64,000 bases of DNA from Thermophilibacter mediterraneus (GTDB taxonomy: Bacteria > Actinomycetota > Coriobacteriia > Coriobacteriales > Atopobiaceae), in assembly GCF_900119385.1 (NCBI RefSeq), contig NZ_FPKO01000007.1, positions 310,001 to 374,000 of the forward strand. Reading direction: 5' to 3'. The position numbers and the translations under genes were made by a program. A model generated the notes under the pieces. The model ran no database searches. It saw only the letters and a program-made list of their open reading frames with translations, and had not been told where the DNA came from. Below, piece by piece: positions 42,838 through 50,792 of this stretch; the first letter of the stretch is position 1; every line of letters begins with the position of its first letter.

Positions 42838-45243
42838 ATGATGGAGATGAGCGTCAACGAGACCCAGCGCCCGGAGGGCACCGTCGCGCCGGAGGGTGCG
42901 AGCGCGCCCGCCCCCGTGCGTCCCAAGAAGAGCGTCGTTCCGTCCGCGGCGAACTACCGCCTGCTCCAGGAGGCGTGCGAGGCCTACCTGGACGACGAGG
43001 GCTGCGAGAAGGTCGACCGCGCGTACCGCTTCGCCGCGGACTACCACCGCGACCAGCGCAGGCGCTCCGGTGAGCCCTACATCAACCATCCCGTCGAGGT
43101 CGCCCTCATCCTGGCGCACGACCTGCGCATGGACGAGGACACCATCTGCGCCGCCCTTCTCCACGACACCGTGGAGGATACCCCAGCGACCCTCGACGAG
43201 CTGCGCGACCTCTTTGGCGAGACCGTCGCCGACCTCGTCGACGGCGTGACCAAGCTCACGAGCATCCAGGTCTCGTCGATGGACGCCAAGCAGGCGTGGA
43301 ACCTCCGCAAGATGTTCCTCGCCATGAGCCGCGACATCCGCGTGGTCATCATCAAGCTCGCCGACCGCCTGCACAACATGCGGACGCTCGCGGCGCTCCC
43401 GCCCGACCGCCGCCAGTTCAAGGCGCGCGAGACCATGGACGTCTACGCCCCGCTCGCCGACCGCCTCGGCATCTCCTCGATCAAGTGGGAGCTCGAGGAC
43501 CTCGCCTTCTTCTGGCTCGAGCCCGAGGAGTACCAGCGCGTCGCGCGCATGGTCCAGGACTCCCGCGCCCAGCGCGAGGACGACACCGAGGCCGCCATCA
43601 AGACGCTCGACGACGAGCTCAAGTCCGCCGGCCTCAGCAACTACCAGATCACCGGGCGTCCCAAGCACCTGTGGAGCATCTACCAGAAGATGACGCGCAA
43701 GGGGCGCGAGTTCTCGGACATCTACGACCTCATCGCGCTGCGCGTGATCACGCAGACGGTGGGGGACTGCTACTCCGCGCTCGGCGCCGTCCACTCGCTG
43801 TGGAACCCGCTGCCCGGCCGCTTCAAGGACTACATCGCCACGCCCAAGGCCAACCTCTACCAGTCGCTGCACACCACCGTGGTGGGCCCCGACGGGAAGC
43901 CCATCGAGATCCAGATCCGCACGGTCGAGATGCACGAGGCCTCCGAGTACGGCATCGCCGCGCACTGGCTCTACAAGAAGGAGGGCAACTCGCGCGGGCG
44001 CATGAGCGCCGAGGACCGTGCCATCGACTCCACGATCAACTGGATTCGCAAGACCCTCGACTGGGCCACCGAGGACGACATCGACGACCCGCACGAGTTC
44101 CTCGACAACCTGCGCGTGGACCTCTTCGAGCACGAGATCTTCGTCTTCACGCCCAAGGGCGAGGTCATGAGCCTGCGCCGTGACGCCACGCCGCTCGACT
44201 TCGCCTACGCCGTCCACACCGAGGTGGGCAACCACTGCGTGGGGGCCAAGGTCAACGGATCGGTCGTGCCGCTGTCCTACAAGCTCAACATGGGCGACCG
44301 CGTCGAGATCCTCACCAACAAGAGCGCCAAGCCGAGCCGCGACTGGATGAACCTCGTCGTGATGCCGTCGACGCGCGCCAAGATCCGCAAGTTCTTCTCC
44401 ACCCAGACGAGAAACGACGACGCGGAGGCCGGCCGCACCGAGCTCGCCCACGAGCTGCGCAAGCGCGGTTACGGCATCTCGACGCGCCGCACGGTCAAGG
44501 CCATCGAGCGCGTGTGCGAGAGCTTCGAGCTTCGCTCGCCCGACGACCTCTTCGCGTGCGTCCACACCGGCAAGGTCTCCGTCAAGCAGGCGGCCAACCG
44601 CATCGAGGAGATCCTCGAGGAGGGATCGCCCGAGCAGCTCGCCGCGCAGGAGGCGGAGGCCCGTCGCCGCGCCGAGCACGACCGCGCCATGACCTCCGGC
44701 GCGCCGGTCATGAAGTCCTACGCCCTCACGCAGGCCGCCAAGGGCAAGCGCAGGCGCAGCAACTGCGGCGTCGTGGTCAAGGGCGACCCCGACCTGCTCG
44801 TGCACCTCGCGCACTGCTGCAACCCCGTCGCCGGCGACGAGATCGTGGGCTTCATCACGCGCGGACGCGGCGTCTCGGTCCACCGCGCCAACTGCCCCAA
44901 CGTGACCGACCTCATGCGCAATCCCGACCGCATGATCGACGTCGCCTGGGACACCTCGGGCGCGACGGAGTTCAGGGTCGAGATCGTGGTGGAGGCGACC
45001 GATCGCATGGGGCTGCTCAAGGACATCACCGTCGCGATCGGCGACGCGGGGGCGAACATCCTCTCCGCCGCGACGCAGACGAGCACGCAGGGCGTGGCGC
45101 GCCTGCGCTTCCTCGTGGCGATCTCCGACGCGAGCCTGCTCGACGTCCTGCTCGCCGCGGTGAGCCGCGTGCCCTCGGTCTATGACGCACGCCGCATCAT
45201 GCCCGGCGAGGGCGCGAACCAGATGAAGCAGCGGGTGAGGTGA
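42838..45243 (+). CDS. relA: Bifunctional (p)ppGpp synthetase/hydrolase RelA/SpoT
   Basis: 801 residues. HD hydrolase domain with YINHPVEVALIL and AALLHDTVEDT, synthetase domain with SDIYDLIALRVIT and LYQSLHTTVVGPDG, TGS domain (IFVFTPKGEVMSL), conserved Cys region (HLAHCCNPVAGD) and C-terminal ACT domain. Both active sites look intact, so it makes and degrades the stringent-response alarmone. Three ATGs (42838, 42841, 42847) follow GGGGAGG; the exact start is unsettled. It lies seven bases after recJ. Confidence 0.95.
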   Translation: MMEMSVNETQRPEGTVAPEGASAPAPVRPKKSVVPSAANYRLLQEACEAYLDDEGCEKVDRAYRFAADYHRDQRRRSGEPYINHPVEVALILAHDLRMDEDTICAALLHDTVEDTPATLDELRDLFGETVADLVDGVTKLTSIQVSSMDAKQAWNLRKMFLAMSRDIRVVIIKLADRLHNMRTLAALPPDRRQFKARETMDVYAPLADRLGISSIKWELEDLAFFWLEPEEYQRVARMVQDSRAQREDDTEAAIKTLDDELKSAGLSNYQITGRPKHLWSIYQKMTRKGREFSDIYDLIALRVITQTVGDCYSALGAVHSLWNPLPGRFKDYIATPKANLYQSLHTTVVGPDGKPIEIQIRTVEMHEASEYGIAAHWLYKKEGNSRGRMSAEDRAIDSTINWIRKTLDWATEDDIDDPHEFLDNLRVDLFEHEIFVFTPKGEVMSLRRDATPLDFAYAVHTEVGNHCVGAKVNGSVVPLSYKLNMGDRVEILTNKSAKPSRDWMNLVVMPSTRAKIRKFFSTQTRNDDAEAGRTELAHELRKRGYGISTRRTVKAIERVCESFELRSPDDLFACVHTGKVSVKQAANRIEEILEEGSPEQLAAQEAEARRRAEHDRAMTSGAPVMKSYALTQAAKGKRRRSNCGVVVKGDPDLLVHLAHCCNPVAGDEIVGFITRGRGVSVHRANCPNVTDLMRNPDRMIDVAWDTSGATEFRVEIVVEATDRMGLLKDITVAIGDAGANILSAATQTSTQGVARLRFLVAISDASLLDVLLAAVSRVPSVYDARRIMPGEGANQMKQRVR

Positions 45244-45340
45244 CGCGGGGCGGGGACGCCGCGCTCGCCTGGCCTGCTCGCCCGGAACCGCGTCCGGCGG
45301 CCGTCGCGCCGTGGGCCTTGCATCCGGTGGCCGCCGCGCA

Positions 45341-45500
45341 GTGCGAGCCTCGCTTTTCGCCCCCGCCGCGCTGCGAACCTCGCACTGCGCCCCGCTGCGT
45401 CGCGAACCTCGCACCTAGTGGTACCTACCACGTCTGAGAGTTGTTTTATGTAGTATATAAAGCTACTTTATTTTCTAGACTCGCACCAGGTGCGAGGTTT
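45341..45500. promoter_or_regulatory. Array of TGCGA-TCGCA palindromes and AT-rich promoter upstream of the MBL gene
   Basis: TGCGAGCCTCGC (45342), TGCGAACCTCGCA (45372) and CGCGAACCTCGCA (45401) are spaced 29-30 bases apart, about three helix turns. A further palindrome CTCGCACCAGGTGCGAG lies at 45480-45496. Between them are GTGGTACCTACCAC and an AT-rich promoter: TTGTTT (45441-45446), 17 bases, TACTTT (45464-45469). Confidence 0.55.
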
Positions 45501-45519
45501 TGGAGTCAAGGAGGAGCTC

Positions 45520-46188
45520 ATGGCAGAGAAGTGCGTCCCCGGCGAGAAGGACGACCGCCCCGAGCGCGACGAGCTGCGCTGCTTTGCCGTGACGCCGCTC
45601 CAGACCAACTGCTACGCCTACGTGAGCGCGGGGGAGTGCCTCGTCGTGGACCCGGGCGGCTCCGGGGAGGCGGTGGCGGGGCACCTGGGCGACGTGCGCG
45701 TGACCTGCGTGGTCGCCACCCACGGCCACGGCGACCACGTGGGCGGCGCGGCCGCGCTCTGCCGTGCGACGGGCGCGCCCTTTGCGATCCATGCGGCCGA
45801 CGCCGCGCTCGCCGCGCGGGCGGGCCAGATGAGCGAGGTCGGCCGCAGCTATGACGAGGACGCCCCCGCGCCCGACCGCACGCTCGCCGAGGGAGACGTC
45901 GTCTCGGTGGGTGCGGCTACCTTCACCGTCATGGAGACGCCGGGCCACACGCCGGGCGGCATCGTGCTCGTGGGCGGCGGGAGTGCCGAGGGAATCGCCT
46001 TCGTGGGTGACACGCTCTTCCCGGGCAGCCACGGCCGCACGGACCTCACGGGAGGGGACGAGCGTGCCATCATGGCGTCGCTGCGCAGGATGGCAAGGGA
46101 GATCGCGCCCGAGACGACGCTGCTCTGCGGGCACGGCCCGTCCACCACGATGGCGCGCGAGCTCGCGACCAACCCGTTTCTGCGGTAG
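45520..46188 (+). CDS. Metallo-beta-lactamase fold hydrolase (glyoxalase II-like)
   Basis: 222 residues from the ATG at 45520 after AAGGAGGAG. The zinc-binding motif THGHGDHVGG is present, then PGHTPGG, FVGDTLFPGSHGRTD and CGHGPSTT, matching the small YcbL/glyoxalase II-like hydrolases that act on thioesters. It has its own AT-rich promoter with an unusual operator array. The earlier start adds 10 residues without a ribosome site. Confidence 0.9.
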   Translation: MAEKCVPGEKDDRPERDELRCFAVTPLQTNCYAYVSAGECLVVDPGGSGEAVAGHLGDVRVTCVVATHGHGDHVGGAAALCRATGAPFAIHAADAALAARAGQMSEVGRSYDEDAPAPDRTLAEGDVVSVGAATFTVMETPGHTPGGIVLVGGGSAEGIAFVGDTLFPGSHGRTDLTGGDERAIMASLRRMAREIAPETTLLCGHGPSTTMARELATNPFLR

Positions 46189-46227
46189 AGGAGCGCTGCG
46201 CGCGACCTGGGCGCCGACGCGCTCTGA

Positions 46228-46312
46228 TGGTGCCCGAGGCGGGGCTCGAACCCGCACGAGTTGCCTCAACGGTTTTTGAGACCGTCGCGTCTGCCAATTC
46301 CGCCACTCGGGC
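46228..46312 (-). tRNA. tRNA-Leu (anticodon CAA)
   Basis: On the minus strand the gene begins GCCCGAG and ends CTCGGGC-A-CCA, with CCA encoded. The anticodon stem ACGGT/ACCGT holds a CTCAAAA loop giving anticodon CAA. A variable arm and the GGTTCGAGCCC T-arm fit a class II leucine tRNA of 85 bases. TATAGT at 46340-46345 (minus strand) is a likely -10. Confidence 0.95.
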
Positions 46313-46387
46313 ACGGCGGCGCGATGCGCCAGCAAAGATGACTATACCACCAGTCCGAGCGTCCATGCATCGCCGTGTGGGCTGGTC

Positions 46388-46506
46388 CGCGCCCAAGGCA
46401 CGCTTTGTGGTCCCAAAGCGTGCCTTGGGCGCGGTCGTTCTCGCGACCCGGTCCGAAGCCCGCGCCAAACGAACGCTTCGGGCGCCAAGAGCGTGCGTTT
46501 GGCGCG
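46388..46506. repeat. Two adjacent long hairpins built from related 17-20 base arms
   Basis: Hairpin one: arms 46388-46407 and 46414-46433 pair over 20 bases perfectly (CGCGCCCAAGGCACGCTTTG). Hairpin two: arms 46461-46477 and 46490-46506 pair over 17 bases with one mismatch (CGCGCCAAACG.ACGCT). The arms of the two hairpins are themselves alike (CGCGCC.AA.GCACGCT), and differences are compensated in the partner arm. The gap 46346-46600 has no convincing protein. Confidence 0.7.
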
Positions 46507-46599
46507 GGGCTCCCCGAGGGCCTTTCTTCCCGGAGGGCCGAGCGCGCGTCGATGGACGCCTGCTGCCCTCGCGTGAATCGTTGTCCGGTCGAGGGGGTA

Positions 46600-46605
46600 G
46601 AATGC
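46600..46605 (+). promoter_or_regulatory. -10 element of the ferritin gene
   Basis: TAGAAT in GGGGGTAGAATGC, about 40 bases before the ATG; the ribosome site is GAAGGGAG. Confidence 0.45.
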
Positions 46606-46643
46606 AAGGCGTACAAGCATAACGTGCGAGAAGGGAGCTTTCC

Positions 46644-47162
46644 ATGGCACTCACGAGCGAGGTCACCTCCGTCCTGAACGAGCAGATCAACAAGGAGCTC
46701 TACTCCAGCTACCTCTACCTCACCTTTGCCGACTACTACGAGGACCGCGGCCTCAAGGGGTTCGCCAACTGGTATGAGATTCAGGCGAAGGAGGAGATGG
46801 ACCACGCGCTGGCAATCCGTCGCTACCTCCTGGACAACGACTTCAGGCCCACGATGGAGGCCATCGCCAAGCCCGACAAGACCTTCGACAACGATCTCGC
46901 GCCGCTGGAGGCCGGCCTCGAGCACGAGGAGTACGTCACGAGCCTCATCCACCACTGCTACGAGGTCGCGCACGAGGCGCACGACGTCCGCACGATGAAG
47001 TTCCTCGACTGGTTCGTGGAGGAGCAGGGCGAGGAGGAGACCAACGCCCGCGACATGATCACCAACATGAAGCTCTTCGGCTGCGACCCCAAGGGCCTCT
47101 ACGACCTTGACCGCGAGTACCAGGCGCGTGCCTACGTGCAGTCCGCCTCCCTCAAGCTCTAG
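46644..47162 (+). CDS. ftnA: Bacterial ferritin (FtnA type)
   Basis: 172 residues forming a four-helix bundle. Ferroxidase residues are visible: Glu in NEQINKELYSSYLYL, EEMDHALAIRRY (Glu..His), and the later EEQGEEE with Glu/Gln ligands. Length and pattern match non-heme ferritin that stores iron and limits oxidative damage. It is a single gene before the infC operon. Confidence 0.94.
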   Translation: MALTSEVTSVLNEQINKELYSSYLYLTFADYYEDRGLKGFANWYEIQAKEEMDHALAIRRYLLDNDFRPTMEAIAKPDKTFDNDLAPLEAGLEHEEYVTSLIHHCYEVAHEAHDVRTMKFLDWFVEEQGEEETNARDMITNMKLFGCDPKGLYDLDREYQARAYVQSASLKL

Positions 47163-47227
47163 GCTCGCCGCGGCTTTTGGAGAAACTCTGAAGCTCGAGC
47201 GCCCCGGGGACCGACGCAAGATTTCCG

Positions 47228-47256
47228 TTGCCGGTCTCCGGGACGCGTGCTATTCT
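47228..47256 (+). promoter_or_regulatory. Promoter of the infC-rpmI-rplT operon
   Basis: TTGCCG (47228-47233), a 17-base spacer and TATTCT (47251-47256). The transcript would carry a leader of about 185 bases. Confidence 0.75.
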
Positions 47257-47349
47257 GTCCAAGTGTGCTTTTGCGAAGTGGGATCGAGGTTGGGTCCCCA
47301 CCTACACGGCGCCTACGGGTTGCTGTCTGGTCAGACAACGTATGCTCAT

Positions 47350-47426
47350 CTCGCCCTAGGGGCGAGCGCTGTCTCCCGGATGCTGCTCACTGGTGCCGGG
47401 AGCTTTTCTTGTGCGGCGGGAGCCGC
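47350..47426 (+). promoter_or_regulatory. infC leader with attenuator-like terminator
   Basis: TCGCCC/GGGGCGA (about 47351-47365) and CTCCCGG (47373-47379) with CCGGGAG (47396-47402) form stems; the second is followed by CTTTTCTT, an intrinsic terminator inside the leader. GCGGC/GCCGC at about 47413-47426 lies close to the ribosome site. This fits the known L20/IF3-type leader control of this operon. Confidence 0.65.
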
Positions 47427-47447
47427 GACGGAGGGAAGGAGTTCGAC

Positions 47448-48023
47448 ATAGCCAGGAACGATGGTCCTCGCATCAACGAGGAGATTACGTCCCGCACGTG
47501 CCGTCTGATTGGCATCGACGGCTCCCAGATGGGCCTCTTTGGCGTGCGCGACGCGCTGAGGATCGCCCGCGACCAGGGTCTCGACCTCGTCGAGATCGCC
47601 CCGAACGCGGAGCCCCCGGTCTGCAAGATGCTCGACTACCGCAAGTATAAGTACGAGCAGGACCGCAAGGCCAAGGCCGCCCGCAAGAACCAGGCCAAGG
47701 TCGAGATCAAGGAGATGAAGTTCCGTCCCAAGATCGACGTGGGTGACTACGAGACCAAGAAGGGTCACGTCATTCGCTTCCTCAAGAAGGGCGCCCGCGT
47801 CAAGATCACGATCATGTTCCGCGGTCGCGAGATGGCCCACCCCGAGCAGGGTCGCATGGTGCTCGACCGCCTTGCCGAGGACCTGAAGGACGTGGCCACG
47901 GTCGAGCAGAAGCCGCTCATGGAGGGTCGCAACATGCACATGACCATCGTCCCGATCAAGGGCGCCTTTGACGAGAAGCCCAAGGCCGGGGACGAGAAGG
48001 CAGCAACGGAGAAGGAGAACTAG
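47448..48023 (+). CDS. infC: Translation initiation factor IF-3, AUA start
   Basis: 191 residues. [49 protein letters not shown] and the C-terminal [31 protein letters not shown] are diagnostic of IF-3. No ATG, GTG or TTG lies in frame near the N-terminus; ATA at 47448 is seven bases after a strong AGGGAAGGAG. IF-3 genes often begin with AUU or AUA because IF-3 itself rejects them, giving feedback control. The tail (residues 170-191) is Lys/Glu-rich. Confidence 0.95.
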   Translation: MARNDGPRINEEITSRTCRLIGIDGSQMGLFGVRDALRIARDQGLDLVEIAPNAEPPVCKMLDYRKYKYEQDRKAKAARKNQAKVEIKEMKFRPKIDVGDYETKKGHVIRFLKKGARVKITIMFRGREMAHPEQGRMVLDRLAEDLKDVATVEQKPLMEGRNMHMTIVPIKGAFDEKPKAGDEKAATEKEN

Positions 48024-48025
48024 AC

Positions 48026-48223
48026 ATGCCCAAGATGAAGACGCACAAGGGTACGGCAAAGCGCTTCCGCCGCACCGGCACCGGCAAGATCATGCGTGCC
48101 AAGGCTTTCAAGAGCCACATCCTCACCAAGAAGTCCCCGAAGCGCATCCGCGGCTTCCGCAAGGAGACCGTCCTCTCCGACGCCGACGTCAAGACCGTCT
48201 CCCAGCGCATGGGTTCCAAGTAG
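48026..48223 (+). CDS. rpmI: Ribosomal protein bL35
   Basis: 65 residues, [28 protein letters not shown] and onwards, a basic zipper-free bL35 of standard length. It starts two bases after the infC stop. Confidence 0.97.
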   Translation: MPKMKTHKGTAKRFRRTGTGKIMRAKAFKSHILTKKSPKRIRGFRKETVLSDADVKTVSQRMGSK

Positions 48224-48271
48224 GCGCGCGAGCGTCCCTCGATTGAAGTCTCACCAAGGAGTTGATTAGAT

Positions 48272-48631
48272 ATGGCACGAGTCAAGCGCGCCGTCGCCGG
48301 CCGTAAGAAGCGTCAGACGCTCGTCGAGCGCACCAAGGGCTACTACGGAGTCCGCTCCCGCACCTTCCGTGGCATGAAGGAGCAGGCTCAGCACTCCGGC
48401 CAGTACGCCTACCGCGACCGTCGCAACAAGAAGCGCGACTTCCGCGCCCTGTGGATTCAGCGCATCAACGCCGCCGCTCGCATGAACGGCCTCTCCTACA
48501 GCCAGTTCATGCACGGCCTCAAGCTCGCCGGCGTCGAGCTCGACCGCAAGGTCCTCGCCGAGATTGCCTACAGCGACGAGCAGACCTTCGCCGACATCGC
48601 CGAGGTCGCCAAGAAGGCCCTCGCCGAGTAA
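48272..48631 (+). CDS. rplT: Ribosomal protein bL20
   Basis: 119 residues, beginning [26 protein letters not shown] with the central [34 protein letters not shown] block, as expected for bL20. bL20 binds 23S rRNA and in many bacteria its own operon leader. A small hairpin of the stop-adjacent family follows two bases after its stop, then an intrinsic terminator. Confidence 0.97.
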   Translation: MARVKRAVAGRKKRQTLVERTKGYYGVRSRTFRGMKEQAQHSGQYAYRDRRNKKRDFRALWIQRINAAARMNGLSYSQFMHGLKLAGVELDRKVLAEIAYSDEQTFADIAEVAKKALAE

Positions 48632-48633
48632 AG

Positions 48634-48659
48634 TTGACAAGGGGACAGTCCCTTTGTCA
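48634..48659. repeat. Stop-adjacent palindromic hairpin (GGGGACAGTCCC core)
   Basis: TTGACAAGGGGACAGTCCC then TTTGTCA is a near-perfect 25-base palindrome two bases after the rplT stop. It shares the GGGGAC core with hairpins at 50761 and 51874 but has different outer arms. Confidence 0.75.
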
Positions 48660-48666
48660 TGTTATG

Positions 48667-48696
48667 CGCCCCGGGTTACGACCCGGGGCGTTTTTT
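48667..48696 (+). terminator. Intrinsic terminator after rplT
   Basis: CGCCCCGGGT, TACG loop, ACCCGGGGCG, then six T. Confidence 0.93.
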
Positions 48697-48788
48697 GTCT
48701 GTCGTGACGTTCGCATATCGCCCGCGACATGACAGCCGAGCGGGCGTTTCCTACGATGGGGCCACAGACGGACGCAAGGGAGGCGGTC

Positions 48789-50168
48789 ATGCTACGGACG
48801 AGAAGGACGCTGGGGCTGGTGGCGCGCTTCGCCGCGTGGGCGGCGTGGCTTGCGACGATGCTCTTTGTGCCGGGTGCGCTGCGGTACGCGAGCTACCTCG
48901 AGAAGTTGCCGGAGGGTTGGGCTGACCCCATCGACTTGTGGTTCTTTGTGCCGTGGAGCGCGGCCATTCCGCTTGCCTTTGTGGCCGCCGCGCTGACGTA
49001 CTCGTTCCGGGAGCGCATTGCCGGAAGGCGGAGCGCCTTCGTTATTGCGGCCGTGGCTGCGCTCGTGGCATATCTGGGGCTTTCGTCCGCCTATTACCTT
49101 GGCGCCTTCGTGACGGAGTATGCACTGCGCGGCTTGCTGGTCCTTCTCGAGAAGGTGGCGCGCTACACGGCGTGGGGGCTGTGGGGGTCCGCGCTGGTGA
49201 CGTGGGTGCTGCCTGCGGAAACGCTCGCTGAAAAGGTGGGCTCTCCGCTTGACGGGCGTCCCGGGGCGGAGGCGCTCACGGAGCGCGAGCGAGAGGTGGC
49301 GGAGCTGCTTGTCTCGGGGAGCACGCAGGCGCATGCGGCCGAGGCGCTTGGCATTAGCGCCTCCTCCGTGGGCACGTACCGGGCGCGCGCGTGCGAAAAG
49401 CTCGGGGTAGCCTCGCTTGACGAGCTGGTGCCGCGCGCCTATGGGGCGGCGTCCGTCCCGTCGCGGCTCGACGTGGGCGCTGCTGGCTCGCTGCCGCTCA
49501 TGGCGCTCGCGCTCTGCGCTGGGATGATCCTGCACTACGTGACGGGCTATTCTCCGTACCTCAGTTTTGCGTCTCAGGTCGATCTGGTGGCGGTCCCCGT
49601 CCTCGCGCTCACGGTGCCCTGGGGCTGTCTGTTCGCCTATGCACGGCTGAGGGGCATGCGGGTGCGGCATCGCGAGGCGAGTGGCCGGCTGGTGCTGGTG
49701 CTGGTGACCCTGGTGGCGTTCGGCTTCTCTGCGGGCGGGATGGATCCGCTCTGGGTATCCCTGCCCTCCCAGGGCGCCCCTCAGACCATGGTGAGCCTGA
49801 GCCTTGTCGCGCTCGTTGGGTACGTGGCCTCGCTGGTGCTGTTCGCCCCGCACCTGCTGTGGCCGGTCGTGCGGGAGGTCACGACGCTCGACGAGGAGCG
49901 CTGCGTGCTCTACCTGCGCGGGCGTGGTGCGGGAGAGCTCCAGGCGCGCGTGCTGACCGAGATCGCGCTCGGGCGCAGCGCGCCGGAGATCTGCGAGGCG
50001 CTCCACGTTGCCCGTGGCACCGTCAACGCCTACCGCGCGCAGGGCTACGAGCTTCTGGGGGTGCACTCGAGCAAGGAGCTCGAGGGCCTTCTCGCCCGTG
50101 ACGTGGGGCGGGTACCGTCTGCCGGCAAAAGGGAACCGTCTGCGGAAGACTCTGCAACGAGTGCGTAA
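48789..50168 (+). CDS. Membrane LuxR-type regulator with two 4TM-HTH modules
   Basis: 459 residues from the ATG at 48789 (GGGAGG five bases upstream). Four membrane helices (about 8-30, 48-68, 80-105, 120-142) are followed by a LuxR helix-turn-helix (LTEREREVAELLVSGSTQAH.., about 157-210). Four more helices follow (about 232-252, 262-285, 300-320, 328-350), then a second LuxR-like HTH (LTEIALGRSAPEICEALHVARGTVNAYRAQGYELLG, about 388-430). Coriobacteria have many membrane LuxR regulators with one HTH at the end; two modules in one chain is unusual. Target and signal are unknown. Its base composition is slightly lower in GC than its neighbours. Confidence 0.85.
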   Translation: MLRTRRTLGLVARFAAWAAWLATMLFVPGALRYASYLEKLPEGWADPIDLWFFVPWSAAIPLAFVAAALTYSFRERIAGRRSAFVIAAVAALVAYLGLSSAYYLGAFVTEYALRGLLVLLEKVARYTAWGLWGSALVTWVLPAETLAEKVGSPLDGRPGAEALTEREREVAELLVSGSTQAHAAEALGISASSVGTYRARACEKLGVASLDELVPRAYGAASVPSRLDVGAAGSLPLMALALCAGMILHYVTGYSPYLSFASQVDLVAVPVLALTVPWGCLFAYARLRGMRVRHREASGRLVLVLVTLVAFGFSAGGMDPLWVSLPSQGAPQTMVSLSLVALVGYVASLVLFAPHLLWPVVREVTTLDEERCVLYLRGRGAGELQARVLTEIALGRSAPEICEALHVARGTVNAYRAQGYELLGVHSSKELEGLLARDVGRVPSAGKREPSAEDSATSA

Positions 50169-50249
50169 ACACCGGTTGCGCGGGAACAAAGAAAGTAACG
50201 TTGTCAATCGTCGCTACCCACAAAGCGACCGGCAGAGGAGGCGAGTCCA

Positions 50250-50309
50250 ATGAACAGTGATCTGGTAGCAGGGTTTGGACCCGCCTTCCGCGCGACCGAG
50301 ACCCTGTAG
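50250..50309 (+). CDS. 19-codon ORF with strong ribosome site inside the structured RNA
   Basis: GGAGG at 50237-50241, eight bases, then ATG. The product is MNSDLVAGFGPAFRATETL, ending TAG at 50307-50309. The last third of the frame runs through the 5' side of the main stem, and the stop abuts the AGCTTC helix, so a translating ribosome would open the fold. It may be a regulatory leader peptide or a short functional peptide. The peptide has no signal sequence or evident homologue. Confidence 0.4.
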   Translation: MNSDLVAGFGPAFRATETL

Positions 50310-50456
50310 CTTCGGGCGAGCGCACTCGCCAACGTCTCCGATTCGTTTATCGGTTTGGGTCGTTGATAGAAGCTGCGGAGCGGGTCCAGACATCGAATCG
50401 CTGGCTGTCCGACATACAACGCAGCGACACGGGTGATTCCAAAGTACAGACGAGGC

Positions 50457-50490
50457 GGGGCGGCGCAATGGGGCGCCGCCCCTGTTTTGT
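50457..50490 (+). terminator. Intrinsic terminator ending the putative RNA
   Basis: GGGGCGGCGC (50457-50466), AATGGG loop, GCGCCGCCCC (50473-50482), then TGTTTTGT. Confidence 0.8.
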
Positions 50491-50526
50491 GTGCTCGATT
50501 GCTGGCGCTCTCTGGCACCTCCTGAA

Positions 50527-50664
50527 GGGTATGCACAGTGCGCATACCGGGTATGTACACCTCGCTTCGAGGTTCTTCTCCCAAAACCGCAGGCCAAGGG
50601 CGTGGACGAGAAGAACGGGCGAAGCGGAAAGTGCGCATACCCTAGAGGGTGGGTGCGCATACCC
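50527..50664. repeat. Cluster of five GGGTATGCGCA-like sites
   Basis: GGGTATGCAC (50527), TGCGCATACC (50539), GGGTATGTAC (50549), GTGCGCATACCC (50631-50642) and GTGCGCATACCC (50653-50664). The first two and the last pair are arranged as inverted or direct repeats. No protein is supported in 50496-50760; the site cluster looks like binding sites or a decayed repeat. Confidence 0.5.
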
Positions 50665-50760
50665 TCCCTCAGGATCGAAGATGCCCCAGCGCGAGAAGGG
50701 CCGGCCACAAGAGGGCCCGACACCGCAGGAAGCGGCGCCGGGCCAGCATCAAACATTTGT

Positions 50761-50787
50761 GTAAATTGGGGACTGTCCCCAATTTAC
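50761..50787. repeat. Stop-adjacent palindromic hairpin (GGGGACTGTCCCC core)
   Basis: GTAAATTGGGGACTGTCCCC then AATTTAC is a 27-base palindrome with only the central base unpaired, five bases after the ilvC stop (minus strand). Confidence 0.85.
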
Positions 50788-50792
50788 AGACG

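Larger units (their letters stand above)
50230..50490 (+). ncRNA. Putative structured RNA with its own terminator
   Basis: A main stem pairs 50276-50284 with 50380-50388 (TGGACCCGC/GCGGGTCCA), continues 50287-50291 with 50375-50379, and 50308-50313 with 50369-50374 (AGCTTC/GAAGCT). Inside are GGCGAG-CGCA-CTCGCC (50315-50330), AACG/CGTT (50331-50334/50361-50364) and CCGAT/ATCGG (50338-50353). A terminator follows at 50457-50490. It matches no RNA family I recognise (not tmRNA, RNase P, SRP or T-box). It converges on ilvC, so it is not a leader of a known gene. Confidence 0.5.

Noticed and set aside
45240-45437. 65-codon frame with repeated CEPR segments after relA
   Set aside because: The apparent repeats are the palindromic DNA sites read as protein; no ribosome site.
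50230-50490. tmRNA, RNase P RNA, SRP RNA or T-box as identity of the structured RNA
   Set aside because: No tRNA-like ends with CCA, no GAGGAAAGTCC element, no SRP GGAAGC loop, and no T-box sequence. The following gene is on the opposite strand.
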